A DNA stretch of 64,000 nt from Halobacteria archaeon HArc-gm2. GTDB lineage: Archaea > Halobacteriota > Halobacteria > Halobacteriales > Haloarculaceae. This document shows positions 41,934 to 50,820 of this stretch, in pieces. The first letter of the stretch is position 1, and each line of letters begins with the position of its first letter. The position numbers and the translations under genes were made by a program. The notes under the pieces are model-generated. The model worked only from the letters and a program-made list of their open reading frames with translations, had not been told where the DNA came from and searched no databases. The stretch covers positions 124,001 to 188,000 of the forward strand of contig JAOPKE010000007.1 of the NCBI GenBank assembly GCA_025517465.1, written 5' to 3'.

Positions 41934-42956
41934 CTATTTCCCGTATATCGTCTTCAACTCTCGGAACTCGATTGCGCTCTGGTCGAGAGATTCTTTCGCG
42001 CCACTCTCGACGTCTGGGGCGACGATTATTCCCCTCGCAGTTTGGTCGGATCGCGTCGTTTTCCAGGTCTCCAGACGACGCTGGGCTTGTTTGACAACTT
42101 CTTCGGTGATGGGCCGCAGTTTCAGCTCCACGACGACCGTCTCCCCACTTGCGTCCTCTCCGATGACGTCTATGTGAGCATTTCCGACTCGTTCTTCTAC
42201 CGACCTGATCTCGAATCCCGGCTCGACAAGTTCAGGGTTCTCTGCGAGTATCTCACGAAGATGGACTTCGGTTACCTCAGACACCTCCAGATAGTTCTGG
42301 AGGGTGTCGAGTACTTTGGTGCCTGCCAGAGCGATCGTCTCTGCGTCCTCGCGGTCCACGGCACCACCGTGAACGAGCCGATTACGTATCGACCAGAGGG
42401 TTTCTATCGCGTTGGCCGTTTCCGACTGGATCAATTCGTTTTCACGGGCCTGATTCGCCAGGAACTGAAGGGTTGCTTTTTGGTCAGGTGACAGTCCTTC
42501 GGAGAGCAATATCTCTCGCAATCGGGCCTCGATCTCCGAAGTGAGATTGGCGATCGTGGTGATCGGGTCCGCACCTTCTGCATCTGGAAGCCGACTAGAG
42601 AGGTCCGATACCGTCTGATTCCTGGGCCTCTCCCGGTTTCCGAAGTCGCGACGTACTTCTTCCGGGAGATTGGCTGTTTCTGTTTGAGAGTCGATGTGCT
42701 CGACGTCCTGCTGTAGACGTTGTTTCGGAGTTTCGAGATCGATCTTGACCTTTTCGCCGCTGAAGACTAGTTTCGATATGCGAGAGGCCTGGGGAATAAT
42801 CGCAAGCAGCAGTATCAGCATCCCCGTATACGCATCGACCCTCACCAATGCCTGGCCGGTATGACCGAAGGAGTAACTTACGAGAATAACGAGAGAAACG
42901 ACGTAGAGAGCTCCATAGGCGACAATTTCGGGTCGAGAATCCACCCGATCCTTCAC
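41934..42956 (-). CDS. Membrane-anchored protein with HEPN-like and NucS-like nuclease domains
   Basis: This 340-residue protein has two N-terminal membrane helices (residues ~12-30 and ~44-56). A linker leads to a helical domain (~135-220) whose RNRLVH at 191-196 fits the R-x4-H motif of HEPN RNases. The C-terminal domain (~230-340) resembles EndoNucS/DUF91: VGNAHIDVIG with Asp263, then VVVELK with Glu277 and Lys279, the PD-(D/E)xK core. Codon use is less G/C biased than that of its neighbours. A defence or stress nuclease is plausible, but nothing nearby proves it. It starts right behind rdgB on the same strand with a few bases between. Confidence 0.7.
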   Translation of the reverse strand: MKDRVDSRPEIVAYGALYVVSLVILVSYSFGHTGQALVRVDAYTGMLILLLAIIPQASRISKLVFSGEKVKIDLETPKQRLQQDVEHIDSQTETANLPEEVRRDFGNRERPRNQTVSDLSSRLPDAEGADPITTIANLTSEIEARLREILLSEGLSPDQKATLQFLANQARENELIQSETANAIETLWSIRNRLVHGGAVDREDAETIALAGTKVLDTLQNYLEVSEVTEVHLREILAENPELVEPGFEIRSVEERVGNAHIDVIGEDASGETVVVELKLRPITEEVVKQAQRRLETWKTTRSDQTARGIIVAPDVESGAKESLDQSAIEFRELKTIYGK

Positions 42957-43000
42957 AGTATCTGTGAACAGACTACGCGAAGATTAATTCCTTCGGTTCG

Positions 43001-43273
43001 TCAGTCGACGATAACTTCGACGGGTTCCTCGTCGCGGTCGGTCGGCCCCTGGGACCTGCTCTGACCTTCCTGCCAGAGGAGTGCGCCGACGACGGCCAGC
43101 GCCACCCACGAGCGCCAGTTGGCGAGGTTCAGCGTGTAGCCGATGCCGAAGGGTTTCTCGACGAGCATGCCGTCGTCCGGTTGCCAGTACGAAGAGAGCA
43201 GTCGCCGGACGCTGGGACGGTCGAAGTTGTACGGCACGCCGAAAATCTCACCTGACTGCGGTTTGTCGGCCAT
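43001..43273 (-). CDS. DUF5808-like small membrane protein
   Basis: This 90-residue protein has a soluble N-terminal half with GEIFGVPYNFDRPS and KPFGIGYTLNLAN, the latter resembling the conserved DUF5808 motif, then one membrane helix (WVALAVVGALLW) and a charged acidic tail. The family is widespread in bacteria and haloarchaea with no known role. The start and short length fit it. Confidence 0.7.
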   Translation of the reverse strand: MADKPQSGEIFGVPYNFDRPSVRRLLSSYWQPDDGMLVEKPFGIGYTLNLANWRSWVALAVVGALLWQEGQSRSQGPTDRDEEPVEVIVD

Positions 43274-43335
43274 ACGCTACGGTTGGGCACGCGCCGTTAA
43301 GTCGTTTTTCCCGCCGATAGTGACGACTGACGGTC

Positions 43336-43797
43336 TTACCCCAGCAGCGTCGTCACGGGGCCGTCGAAGTTGAGGATGACGGCCTGGGAGCGGTCGCCGA
43401 AGACGGCCTTCCCCGTCGGCGAGCGCTTCTTGCCGGTGAGGAACACGTGGTCCGTCTCGTGTTTCTCCGCACTCTGCAGGATGCGGTCGGCTTCCGTCTC
43501 GGAGTCGCCGACGAGGGCGGCGACGGTGTTCCAGTCGACGTCGAGGTCGTCGAGGGCCTCCTCGACGGTTTCCTCGGCGCGCTGGCGGCGGTTGTCGAGG
43601 ACTGCCCGCTCGTTGTACGTCGTGTGTTCGCCCTTCCCGGCGGCCTCGAGGGTCTCCCGCTTCTCCTCGTACTCCTCCGGCGTCATCAGCGCCAGCACGT
43701 CGAGGCGGGCGTCCACCCCGGCGGCGAGTTCGCCAGCTTCGCGGAGTATCGTCTGCCCGTCCTCGCTCGTCTCCAGAACCACGAGTGCTCGTTCCAT
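43336..43797 (-). CDS. Universal stress protein (UspA family)
   Basis: This 153-residue protein has the alpha/beta Usp fold: MERALVVLETSEDGQTIL first strand-helix, VAALVGDSETEADRILQ and FLTGKKRSPTGKAVFGDRSQAVI. The last is a variant of the nucleotide-binding G-x2-G-x9-G-S/T loop. The first strand lacks the common V-D-x-S Asp, so ATP binding is uncertain. The start 43797 is used because the longer frame adds a non-family leader. Confidence 0.85.
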   Translation of the reverse strand: MERALVVLETSEDGQTILREAGELAAGVDARLDVLALMTPEEYEEKRETLEAAGKGEHTTYNERAVLDNRRQRAEETVEEALDDLDVDWNTVAALVGDSETEADRILQSAEKHETDHVFLTGKKRSPTGKAVFGDRSQAVILNFDGPVTTLLG

Positions 43798-43828
43798 GGC
43801 TTGGTTTCGGGTAGCTGACCACTTAATC

Positions 43829-45586
43829 TCACTGGTAGCGGCCACGCCCTTCGATTTCCCGTAGCTGGTCGAGAACGGCCCCGTCGCGGTCGCTGGCTGC
43901 GCGGTAGGCGTCCTCTACCGCCGCCCGGAGTGCTCCGGCGTCGTCGGTCGTCCCAGCCAGCGACTGAGCGAGTACGTGCAGGTCCATCGCGTGGTCTTCC
44001 TCGTCCTGCGTGTAGTAGCCCAGGCCGAAGTCGATGAGGAAGGTCCGGGCGTCGCTGCCGTCACCGTCTTTTTCGACTGGCCCAACCCGGACGTTCCGCG
44101 TCGTCGGGTCCCCGTGGACAAATCCCGCGTCGTGGATCCGCGCGAGGTGCCGGCCCACGTCGCGGACGGACGCTTCGGTCAGCGACTCCCGGAGGTCCGC
44201 CTCGCCGACGTGCTGGAAGACGATGCGGGACTCCTGGGGGTCGACGTCCCGGATGACCGGCGTCGGGACGCCGTGGCGGCGGGCCTCGCTCGTCAGCCGC
44301 GCCTCTTGCCGCGTTCGCTCGACCCGCAGACGCTCGTCCAGTGCGGGATGGCGGTAGGACCGGGGGTTTCGCTCCTTGACGACGTGGTCCCCAGCGAACC
44401 TGACGGTGGCCTCGGCGCCCTGGAGTTCGCGGTCGTCGACGGTCGCCGATTCGTCGGGCCGCTTCGCGCCCAGCCCAGCTCGCGGTTCACTTCGTTCACC
44501 GCTCGCAGATTCGTCGGGCCGCTTCGCGCCCCGACCCCGCCAGGACACCGCGACCTGGTCCGGCCGGAAGTCCGAGTCGATGCGCGACTCCTCGATAGCG
44601 ATGGTGTCGCCCGCGGCGAACATCTTCGCACCGAGGATGGCGATCATCCCAGCGTTGTCCCGGAGGAACTTCGCCGGTGGGGCGTAGAAGTCGGCGCCGC
44701 GCTGGTCGCACATCTCTTCGAGCATCGACCGCAAGCGGGCGTTCTGGGCGACGCCGCCGCCGAGGACGAGTTCGTCGCCGTCGGTCAGCGAGAGGGCCCG
44801 TTCCGAGACTTCGGTGAGCATGGCGAAGACGGTCTCCTCCAGCCCGCGGCAGACGTTCTCGACGGCCTCCCCCTCGTCGACGGCCTGCTTCGCGGCGGAC
44901 ATGATCCCCGAGAACGAGAAATCCATCCCCTTGACGACGTAGGGGAGGTCGAGGTACTCACCCTCCTTCGCGTGGCTCTCGACCTTCGGCCCGCCGGGGT
45001 GGCTCCAGCCGACGTGACGGGTGAACTTGTCCAGCGCGTTGCCGACGCCGGTGTCCATCGTCTCGCCCAGCACCCGGTAGCGCCCGTTGCGATAGCCCAG
45101 GATGTGCGCGTTCGCGCCGGAGGCGTTCAGACAGACGGGGTCGTCGAACCCCGAGAAGTGCCGGCCCACCTCCAGGTGGGCGACCATGTGGTTGACGCCC
45201 ACCAGCGGGACGTCGAAGCGCTGGGCGACGGCGCGGGCCGCGGTGCCGACGATGCGGAGGCACGGCCCGAGGCCCGGACCCCTGGAGAATGCCACTGCGT
45301 CGATGGGTGCCCCCGGGTCTTCCCCGGCCTCGGCCGCCCGCTCCTCGGCGTGTGCGATGGCGGTCTGGACGACCTGTGGAATCGCCTCACCCATGTGCTC
45401 GGCGGCCTCACGGGGATGGATGCCGCCGCTCGCAGGCTGGTAGGCGTCGCTCTCGATGAAGACGTGCTCGTCGTCGGTGTGGGTCGACGGGTCCGCCGTC
45501 TCGAAAATGGCGGCGCTCGCCGCCCAGGCGGTCCCCTCGATGCCCAGGACTCGCATCTGGTCGCCCGACGCCGCCGGTTCGCTCAT
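43829..45586 (-). CDS. Bifunctional Kae1-Bud32 (t6A37 tRNA modification)
   Basis: This is a 585-residue fusion. The N-terminal Kae1 part transfers threonylcarbamoyl to A37 of tRNAs; it has GIEGTAWAASAA, HMVAHLEVG with the metal-binding His pair and the GGGVAQNARL nucleotide motif. The C-terminal Bud32 kinase/ATPase part has VKERNPRSYRHP, FVHGDPTTRNV and LIDFGLGYY. Between them is a linker with two copies of GAKRPDESA that derive from a 60-bp DNA duplication. ATG 45586 is used; ATG 45556 (MRVLGIEG) is a credible alternative. It lies near S27ae and S24e genes, a normal archaeal neighbourhood. Confidence 0.95.
   Translation of the reverse strand: MSEPAASGDQMRVLGIEGTAWAASAAIFETADPSTHTDDEHVFIESDAYQPASGGIHPREAAEHMGEAIPQVVQTAIAHAEERAAEAGEDPGAPIDAVAFSRGPGLGPCLRIVGTAARAVAQRFDVPLVGVNHMVAHLEVGRHFSGFDDPVCLNASGANAHILGYRNGRYRVLGETMDTGVGNALDKFTRHVGWSHPGGPKVESHAKEGEYLDLPYVVKGMDFSFSGIMSAAKQAVDEGEAVENVCRGLEETVFAMLTEVSERALSLTDGDELVLGGGVAQNARLRSMLEEMCDQRGADFYAPPAKFLRDNAGMIAILGAKMFAAGDTIAIEESRIDSDFRPDQVAVSWRGRGAKRPDESASGERSEPRAGLGAKRPDESATVDDRELQGAEATVRFAGDHVVKERNPRSYRHPALDERLRVERTRQEARLTSEARRHGVPTPVIRDVDPQESRIVFQHVGEADLRESLTEASVRDVGRHLARIHDAGFVHGDPTTRNVRVGPVEKDGDGSDARTFLIDFGLGYYTQDEEDHAMDLHVLAQSLAGTTDDAGALRAAVEDAYRAASDRDGAVLDQLREIEGRGRYQ
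44447..44531 (-). repeat. In-frame 60-bp-period repeat in the Kae1-Bud32 linker
   Basis: The ~24-bp unit GATTCGTCGGGCCGCTTCGC recurs at 44448 and 44508, a period of 60 bases (20 codons). The intervening DNA includes ACTTCGTTCACCGC, close to motifs in the dispersed intergenic repeats. The repeat keeps the frame and encodes the inter-domain linker. Confidence 0.75.
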
Positions 45587-45690
45587 CTTATCGTGCTGGA
45601 TTCGGATACCCACGGAAAAGACGACTTCGATACGCGCGGGCGTGCGTCACCGGGGCTGGACCTGCCTTCATCGCGGGTCGACGGCTCCGC

Positions 45691-46278
45691 TCAGGACCGA
45701 TCGTCCGATCCGCCGTCGTTCCGGGACCGAGAGAGCGCGACCGCCCCCGTCGCGAACGCGACCTGCGTGGCTACGCCGGTCGCAAGCGCGACGTCGCAGG
45801 CCAGGCCCGCCCACCGGACGACCGACCACGCCGACTCCCCGGCCGCGAGTACTTCGACGGCGACGGGGAACGCGAACTGGTACCCGAGAACTGCGCCGAC
45901 CGGGAACAGGACGGCGCCGACCAGCGCGAGGAGCGCGCGACGGGATCCGGCGTGCGACGTACTGACCCACCACCGGCGGAGAACGACAACCTCCAGCGCC
46001 AGGACGAACCCGACGACCAGGGCGACCCGAACCTGCAGGAAGATGACGTCGAACGGCGCGACCGCGACGAGCGTCTCGACGGTCGCTGCGTCGTTCAGGC
46101 CGCTTCGCAGTACGTCCCAGAGGGCCGCCTGCATGGCGAACACCGTCGCCGGGACCGCGGCCAGGAAGGTGACTACGCCGAGGACGACCGCCAGTGGGTC
46201 GCCGAGCGTACCCACGATGACGGCACGGACGCTCGACCGATCGTCGGCCGTCCGTCGAGCGGATGACGAACTGGTCAT
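45691..46278 (-). CDS. Shortened TatC-like membrane protein
   Basis: This 195-residue protein has four membrane segments. The middle portion follows the TatC consensus: APFDVIFLQVRVALVVGFVLALEVVVLRRWW (TM2 region), then RRALLALVGAVLFPVGAVLGYQFAFPVAVE (TM3). A fourth segment follows, but the TatC helices 5 and 6 and the usual conserved Glu in the first loop are missing. It may be a degenerate TatC paralogue with a structural or regulatory role, or the similarity may be superficial. It is encoded between Kae1-Bud32 and S27ae on the same strand. Confidence 0.6.
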   Translation of the reverse strand: MTSSSSARRTADDRSSVRAVIVGTLGDPLAVVLGVVTFLAAVPATVFAMQAALWDVLRSGLNDAATVETLVAVAPFDVIFLQVRVALVVGFVLALEVVVLRRWWVSTSHAGSRRALLALVGAVLFPVGAVLGYQFAFPVAVEVLAAGESAWSVVRWAGLACDVALATGVATQVAFATGAVALSRSRNDGGSDDRS

Positions 46279-46392
46279 TCGTCCGAACGGTTCACCGGTC
46301 GGGGTATCAATCTACTGGGACCGGACGGGATGAGAGGACGCGCGAACGCAGTCGCTACCGGAGAAGGTGCGTCGAAAGCGGAAAAACGGCCC

Positions 46393-46527
46393 TTATTTCC
46401 ACTCGGTGTAGCCGCACTTGCCGCAGTGCTGGCGGTCGTCGTGGTCGGCGAGGAACGCGTCGCCACAGCGGGGACAGCGTTCGCGGGCTTCCTGGCCGTC
46501 GTCGTCGTAGTATTCGTTTCGGGCCAT
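46393..46527 (-). CDS. rps27ae: Ribosomal protein S27ae
   Basis: This 44-residue small-subunit zinc-ribbon protein begins [11 protein letters not shown]. The two zinc-binding pairs are CPRC (Cys18, Cys21) and CGKC (Cys35, Cys38), and the C terminus is GYTEWK, typical of archaeal S27ae. It follows S24e with a 4-base gap on the same strand, as in most archaea. Confidence 0.95.
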   Translation of the reverse strand: MARNEYYDDDGQEARERCPRCGDAFLADHDDRQHCGKCGYTEWK

Positions 46528-46531
46528 CGGA

Positions 46532-46846
46532 TCAGGCCTCCTCCGCCTCTTCCTCGCCCTCGCCGTCGGCGACGATCTTGTTGCGTTCGAGCATGTGGTC
46601 CTGCTCGACCTCGCGGGCCTGCTCGGCGCTGTCGTACACCTTGGCGTAGCCGATGGTCCGGCGCATGCCGAACTTCGTGTCGAGTTCGTGGACGACGGTC
46701 TCTTCGGCGTCTTTGTTCAACATTGCGGCCAGCGAGTCGCGGACGGAGAGACGAGAGGGGGTCGCGTCCTCGTGTCGCACCTCGAACCGAACGTCGGTCC
46801 GGTGCAACATGGGGTTCTCGTCTTCCTCGATGATTTCGATGTCCAT
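46532..46846 (-). CDS. rps24e: Ribosomal protein S24e
   Basis: This 104-residue small-subunit protein has [19 protein letters not shown] at the start, [15 protein letters not shown] and [23 protein letters not shown], matching archaeal S24e. The C terminus is Glu/Ala rich. The start 46846 is the family Met; a longer upstream frame is Arg-rich and rejected. It is cotranscribed with S27ae. Confidence 0.96.
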   Translation of the reverse strand: MDIEIIEEDENPMLHRTDVRFEVRHEDATPSRLSVRDSLAAMLNKDAEETVVHELDTKFGMRRTIGYAKVYDSAEQAREVEQDHMLERNKIVADGEGEEEAEEA

Positions 46847-47114
46847 GTTTCGTTGTGTGTCTCTAGCCCTTGAGTCGCGTAAAAGGATTTCGAAGCCGTC
46901 GGTCCCGTCAGACGCCGTTCGTCGGAGCGTCCAGTTGGCGTCTCTCTGGCCGTCACCGCCTCCGTCTGGTCGTTCCGGACGGCGACCTGTCTTCCCGTGT
47001 ACAGGCCGCAGGCGCCCAGGAACGTGCCTGTCACTACTCGTCGGTACCGCCGGTTCGTGATACCTGCGTGACGGGACGGGAACGTTTTTGATCCTCTCTG
47101 CCGAACCCGCTCCC

Positions 47115-47510
47115 GTGCCCGAACGCCGCCACCGCAACCTGGTCCTCGGGACGATGGCGCTGCTCATCGCCGTTCTGGCCGCAGTCGACGTCCTCGCGCT
47201 CGGTGGCACGTCGACCAATCTCGGCCGCTTCGACGCCGTCGTCTGGGGCGTCGTCGCCACCGTCGTCCTCGTCCCCTACGCTTCGTCACGTGCCCGCCGG
47301 GTTCGCGATCGCGCTTTCGGGAGCCGGCCGGTCCGCGTCGCCTTCGGTCTCTTCGGCGTGGGGTTGCTGGCGCTCACCGGCGGTTTGTTACTCGAAATCT
47401 CTGGGTCGTGGGGCCGTGCATCGCTTCCGTCCCGTTTGAGCGTCGGCTTCTGGATAGCTGTCTTTGCTCTCGGCGGCGTCGGCGCCCTCTGGACGGCACT
47501 CGACGGGTGA
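47115..47510 (+). CDS. Hypothetical four-helix membrane protein
   Basis: This 131-residue protein has four hydrophobic segments (LVLGTMALLIAVLAAVDVLAL, DAVVWGVVATVVLVPYA, VAFGLFGVGLLALTGGLLL, SVGFWIAVFALGGVGALW). It is called from GTG 47115 because a T-rich promoter-like stretch (GTTTTTGATC) lies about 26-30 bases upstream; a TTG at 47088 would add nine residues. It has no recognised family. Confidence 0.65.
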   Translation: MPERRHRNLVLGTMALLIAVLAAVDVLALGGTSTNLGRFDAVVWGVVATVVLVPYASSRARRVRDRAFGSRPVRVAFGLFGVGLLALTGGLLLEISGSWGRASLPSRLSVGFWIAVFALGGVGALWTALDG

Positions 47511-47688
47511 CTGGATACGGCGCACCTCGGAGGCGACAGGGCTATACCGGCCGACAGCCCCCAGTACGTCATGTGGTGTCACGCAACGTTCAACCGCTTC
47601 GGCCGCTGTCACCGGCGAATCGCGAGGCCCGGTGCGGTGCGACGCGCTTCGCCCGGATCTGGGGTGCGTTCCGCGCTGGTCCACGGGG

Positions 47689-49113
47689 ATGAGTGACGGG
47701 TCACGCGAGCGGGATCGAGCCGTCGACGCCGACGAGCTATTGACGGCGCTGCCGGACCCGGTTCTCGTCGTCGACGACGACGGCGACTACGTCGACGCGA
47801 ATCCCGCGGCCTGTGACCTGTTCGGCCACGACAGGGCGGCCCTGCTGGGACGCAACGTCTCGGAGTTCGCCAGCGCCGACTACGACGTCTCGACCGCGTG
47901 GGACCGGTTCCTGGCCGAGGGCGCGGCGACCGGCGAGTTCGAACTGGTCCGGCCGGACGGCGACCGCCGAACCGTCGAGTTCACGGCGACGGCGGCCGTG
48001 ACGCCGGGGCGCCACCTCGCGACGCTCCGGGACGTCACCGACCGCCGACGGATCGAGGCCGACCTCCGGGAGAGCGAGACCCGCTTCCGGCAGATCGTCG
48101 GCCGGGTCGAGGAGACGATATGGATGGCCGAGGCCGAGACCACCGAGCTCCTCTACGTCAGCCCCGGCATCGAGGCGCTGACGGGCCGCCCGCCCGCCTA
48201 CTTCGTGGACGACCCGATCTGGAACTTCGTGGCCGACGTCCACCCCGACGACGCGCCGGCCGCCCGGGCCGCCGTCGAGCAGTGGCTCGCCGACGTCGAG
48301 TCGGGCGACCCCGACGACGAGTACCACTTCCAGTTCCGGTACGTCCGGTCCGACGACGCCGTCGCCTGGCTCCACGTCGACGCCAGCGTCGTGACGGACG
48401 CGGCGGGCCGGCCCGACCGCATCGTCGGCATCATCGACGACGTGACCGACATGAAGTGTCGCGAGCGAGAACTGGAACGGAAGAACGAGCGTCTCGAGGA
48501 GTTCGCGGGGATGGTGAGCCACGATCTGCGCAACCCGCTCCAGGTCGTCGTCGGGCGGGTCGCGCTCCTCCGCGAGGAAGGCGTGGCGGCCGAGTCGGTC
48601 GCCGACATCGGACGCGCGGCCGACCGGATGGCACAGCTCATCGACGACCTGCTGACGCTCGCGAGGGGCGGTGACGACGTCGATACCGTCGAGCCCGTCT
48701 CGCTGGAGGTCGTCGCGAGCCAGGCCTGGGGGACGGTCGCCAGCACAGACGCGTCGTTCGCCGTCGTCGACCGCGCGGTCGTCACGGCCGACGAGGGTCG
48801 GCTCCGCCAGCTCTTCGAGAACCTCTTTCGCAACGCGATCGAACACGCCGGCTCGGCCGTCGCGGTCGAGGTCGGCGTCGTCCGCGACGACGGCGTCGCG
48901 ACCGGCTTCTACGTCGCTGACGACGGCCCGGGAATTCCCCCGGCCGACTGCGACCGGGTGTTCGAACCCGGCTTCTCCACCGCCGCCGACGGCACCGGGT
49001 TCGGGCTGGACATCGTCGCCGTGGTCGCTGCGGCCCACGGCTGGTCGGTCGCGATAACGGAGAGCGCCGAGGGCGGCGCTCGCTTCGAGTTCACCGACGT
49101 CGACGTCGCGTGA
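47689..49113 (+). CDS. PAS-domain sensor histidine kinase
   Basis: This is a 474-residue soluble kinase. Two PAS domains (~13-125 with LLTALPDPVLVVDDDGDYVDAN, and ~135-265) feed a HisKA/HATPase core. Visible are the H-box VSHDLRNPLQ, N-box FRNAIEHAG, G1 DDGPGIP and G2 GTGFGLDIV. The PAS domains could bind a small ligand or flavin, but specific residues are not recognisable. The start MSDGSRERD is chosen because the upstream extension lacks haloarchaeal composition. No response regulator is adjacent. Confidence 0.92.
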   Translation: MSDGSRERDRAVDADELLTALPDPVLVVDDDGDYVDANPAACDLFGHDRAALLGRNVSEFASADYDVSTAWDRFLAEGAATGEFELVRPDGDRRTVEFTATAAVTPGRHLATLRDVTDRRRIEADLRESETRFRQIVGRVEETIWMAEAETTELLYVSPGIEALTGRPPAYFVDDPIWNFVADVHPDDAPAARAAVEQWLADVESGDPDDEYHFQFRYVRSDDAVAWLHVDASVVTDAAGRPDRIVGIIDDVTDMKCRERELERKNERLEEFAGMVSHDLRNPLQVVVGRVALLREEGVAAESVADIGRAADRMAQLIDDLLTLARGGDDVDTVEPVSLEVVASQAWGTVASTDASFAVVDRAVVTADEGRLRQLFENLFRNAIEHAGSAVAVEVGVVRDDGVATGFYVADDGPGIPPADCDRVFEPGFSTAADGTGFGLDIVAVVAAAHGWSVAITESAEGGARFEFTDVDVA

Positions 49114-49151
49114 GCGGCTCGGTCACCGGACGGATAGTGCCCTCCCGATAC

Positions 49152-50174
49152 TCAGGCTCGCCCGGCGGTTATCTCACCGATTTCGGCGAGCATGTGACTC
49201 AGGTGAATTCTATCGGACGTCCCCTCGACGAGGTCGGCGTCGATCTCGCCGGCCAGTTCGTGGATCCGGGCGACTCGGTCGCCCGAGTACCGCGAGCGGG
49301 ACACGGCGAGGATGTCGTCCAGCACGTCCGACCCGCTGTGGCCCTCGTCGACGAGCAGGTCGTCGAGCGTCGAGCGGGCGTCGGTGAACTCCCCGCTCTC
49401 GGCGGCGTCGAGCATCCGCTCGACCTGGTCGTCGGCCTCGACCTCGTTGAGCGCCTCGTACGCGTTCTGCATCGTGATGGCGCCGTGCTGTTCGTGGGTG
49501 GTCTGGGCGCCCAGCACGGCCTTCCGGAGGTCGCCGTCGGCGTAGCCCGCGACGTACTCCAGGCCGTCGTCGTCGTACTCTACTTCCTCGGCCTCGACGA
49601 TGCGTTCAAGCGCCCCGACGGTCTCCTCGTGGGTCGGCGCACGCATCACGACCGGGAAACACCGCGAGCGGATGGGCGGGATGAGCTGTGAGGGCTGGCG
49701 CGTGGCGATGACGAACTGCGTCGCCTCGTAGTACTGCTCCATCACCCGACGGAGCGCCTGCTGGAAGTCCTCGCGCATCCCCTCGGCGTTGTCCAGCAGG
49801 ATGGTCTTGTAGCTCCCGGACATCGGCGTGTAGCTGGCCGACTCCTTGAGGACGTGGTTGATCAGGTCCGCCTTGGAGGACTCCCGCCGGCGCTTCGAGT
49901 CGATGAACGGACTGAAGCGCGGGTCGTTGGAGATCTCCTTCTTCGTCATCCCGAAGACGTCAGCGACGTTGATCTCGATGAGGTCCGAGTCGGGATTCTC
50001 GTGGACTTCGTCGGCGAGCGCCCGGACGCCCGCCGTCTTGCCCGCTCCCTTGGGTCCGTGGACGAGGAGGTTCATCGGCTCCTCGATGGCTCCCCGGAGG
50101 TGCTCGCGTGCCTGCGGCTGGGGTACGTCGTCGAGCGCCGGCGCGTAGGTCTCCGTCCACAGCGGCCCCTGCAT
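49152..50174 (-). CDS. rfcC: Replication factor C small subunit (RfcC-type)
   Basis: This 340-residue AAA+ clamp-loader subunit has PLWTETYAPALDDVP at the start, Walker A GPKGAGKTAG and sensor 1 FVIATRQPSQ. Its SRC arginine-finger motif reads IRSRCFPVV, and a C-terminal collar domain follows. Walker B reads ILLDNAEGM, with DNAE in place of the common DEAD/DEAE. This kind of change is known for secondary haloarchaeal RFC small subunits. The start 50174 is the normal family Met; the upstream frame is not haloarchaeal in composition. Confidence 0.9.
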   Translation of the reverse strand: MQGPLWTETYAPALDDVPQPQAREHLRGAIEEPMNLLVHGPKGAGKTAGVRALADEVHENPDSDLIEINVADVFGMTKKEISNDPRFSPFIDSKRRRESSKADLINHVLKESASYTPMSGSYKTILLDNAEGMREDFQQALRRVMEQYYEATQFVIATRQPSQLIPPIRSRCFPVVMRAPTHEETVGALERIVEAEEVEYDDDGLEYVAGYADGDLRKAVLGAQTTHEQHGAITMQNAYEALNEVEADDQVERMLDAAESGEFTDARSTLDDLLVDEGHSGSDVLDDILAVSRSRYSGDRVARIHELAGEIDADLVEGTSDRIHLSHMLAEIGEITAGRA

Positions 50175-50314
50175 TGAGTGTACGTGTGGCGGCGCCCGCG
50201 TATCAATCCCGCGAAAGTGGAGCGCCTTGATGGGTTGGAATTTCTTGGGTGTGAATGTGACTCGGTGGTGGTGTTCGTTGATTCTTTGGCGTGATCTGTA
50301 GACAGGATGAGGAC

Positions 50315-50730
50315 GACAACAACCAGAAAGCCCTCGGCGCGCTCGACTCGCGCGGACCACGCTGCGCGCCGTCGGTGCTTGCGGGTCCGTGCTTCGTCCA
50401 GCCCGCCTCGCCCTTTCATTCCTCCAGGCTAGCACCGCAGCCCTGCCCTTCCCCTGGTCGCGAGTCCCTCGCCATCGCTCGGGCCCTCGCTCCCGGCCGA
50501 CCGCCGTGCGGTTGCGGAGCGGTCAGGAAGCGTGATTCGGCGCGTCCGCGCCGAATCCGGGGAGGAGTGGTGGAAGAATCGCGAGTGCGTTTCATCGCAC
50601 GAGCAACGCTGTCCCTGGCGGACTGAAAGGGCGAGGTTCGGTCGGGGAAGCCCGACGACGCAAGCACCGAACGGAGTGAGGCGCGCAGCGAGGCGCGCGA
50701 CCCGAGCGGGGCGAGGGCTTTCGACGTGTT
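50315..50730. repeat. Composite dispersed inverted repeat, copy A
   Basis: The left arm (50315-50428, GACAACAACCAGAAAGCCC...CCTTTCATTCCTCCAGG) and right arm (50614-50730) are inverted, diverged copies of each other. Each ends outward in GAAAGCCCTCG and inward in a CCTTTCA/TGAAAGG-type box. The core holds a 45-base block at 50490-50534 that differs at one position from 61169-61213. No frame has coding character. Confidence 0.85.
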
Positions 50731-50820
50731 TGCGGAGGTGATAGCGATTGCTAGTGGTCCGTGGGCTTTCTACCACTCGTCGATGACCCTCCCCCAGTAT
50801 TTCACGACCCCAAGGACCCC

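Noticed and set aside
49152-50174. DNAE instead of DEAD/DEAE in the RFC subunit as a sign of inactivation
   Set aside because: Altered Walker B motifs occur among secondary archaeal clamp-loader subunits and the rest of the protein is intact, so it is noted only in the annotation.
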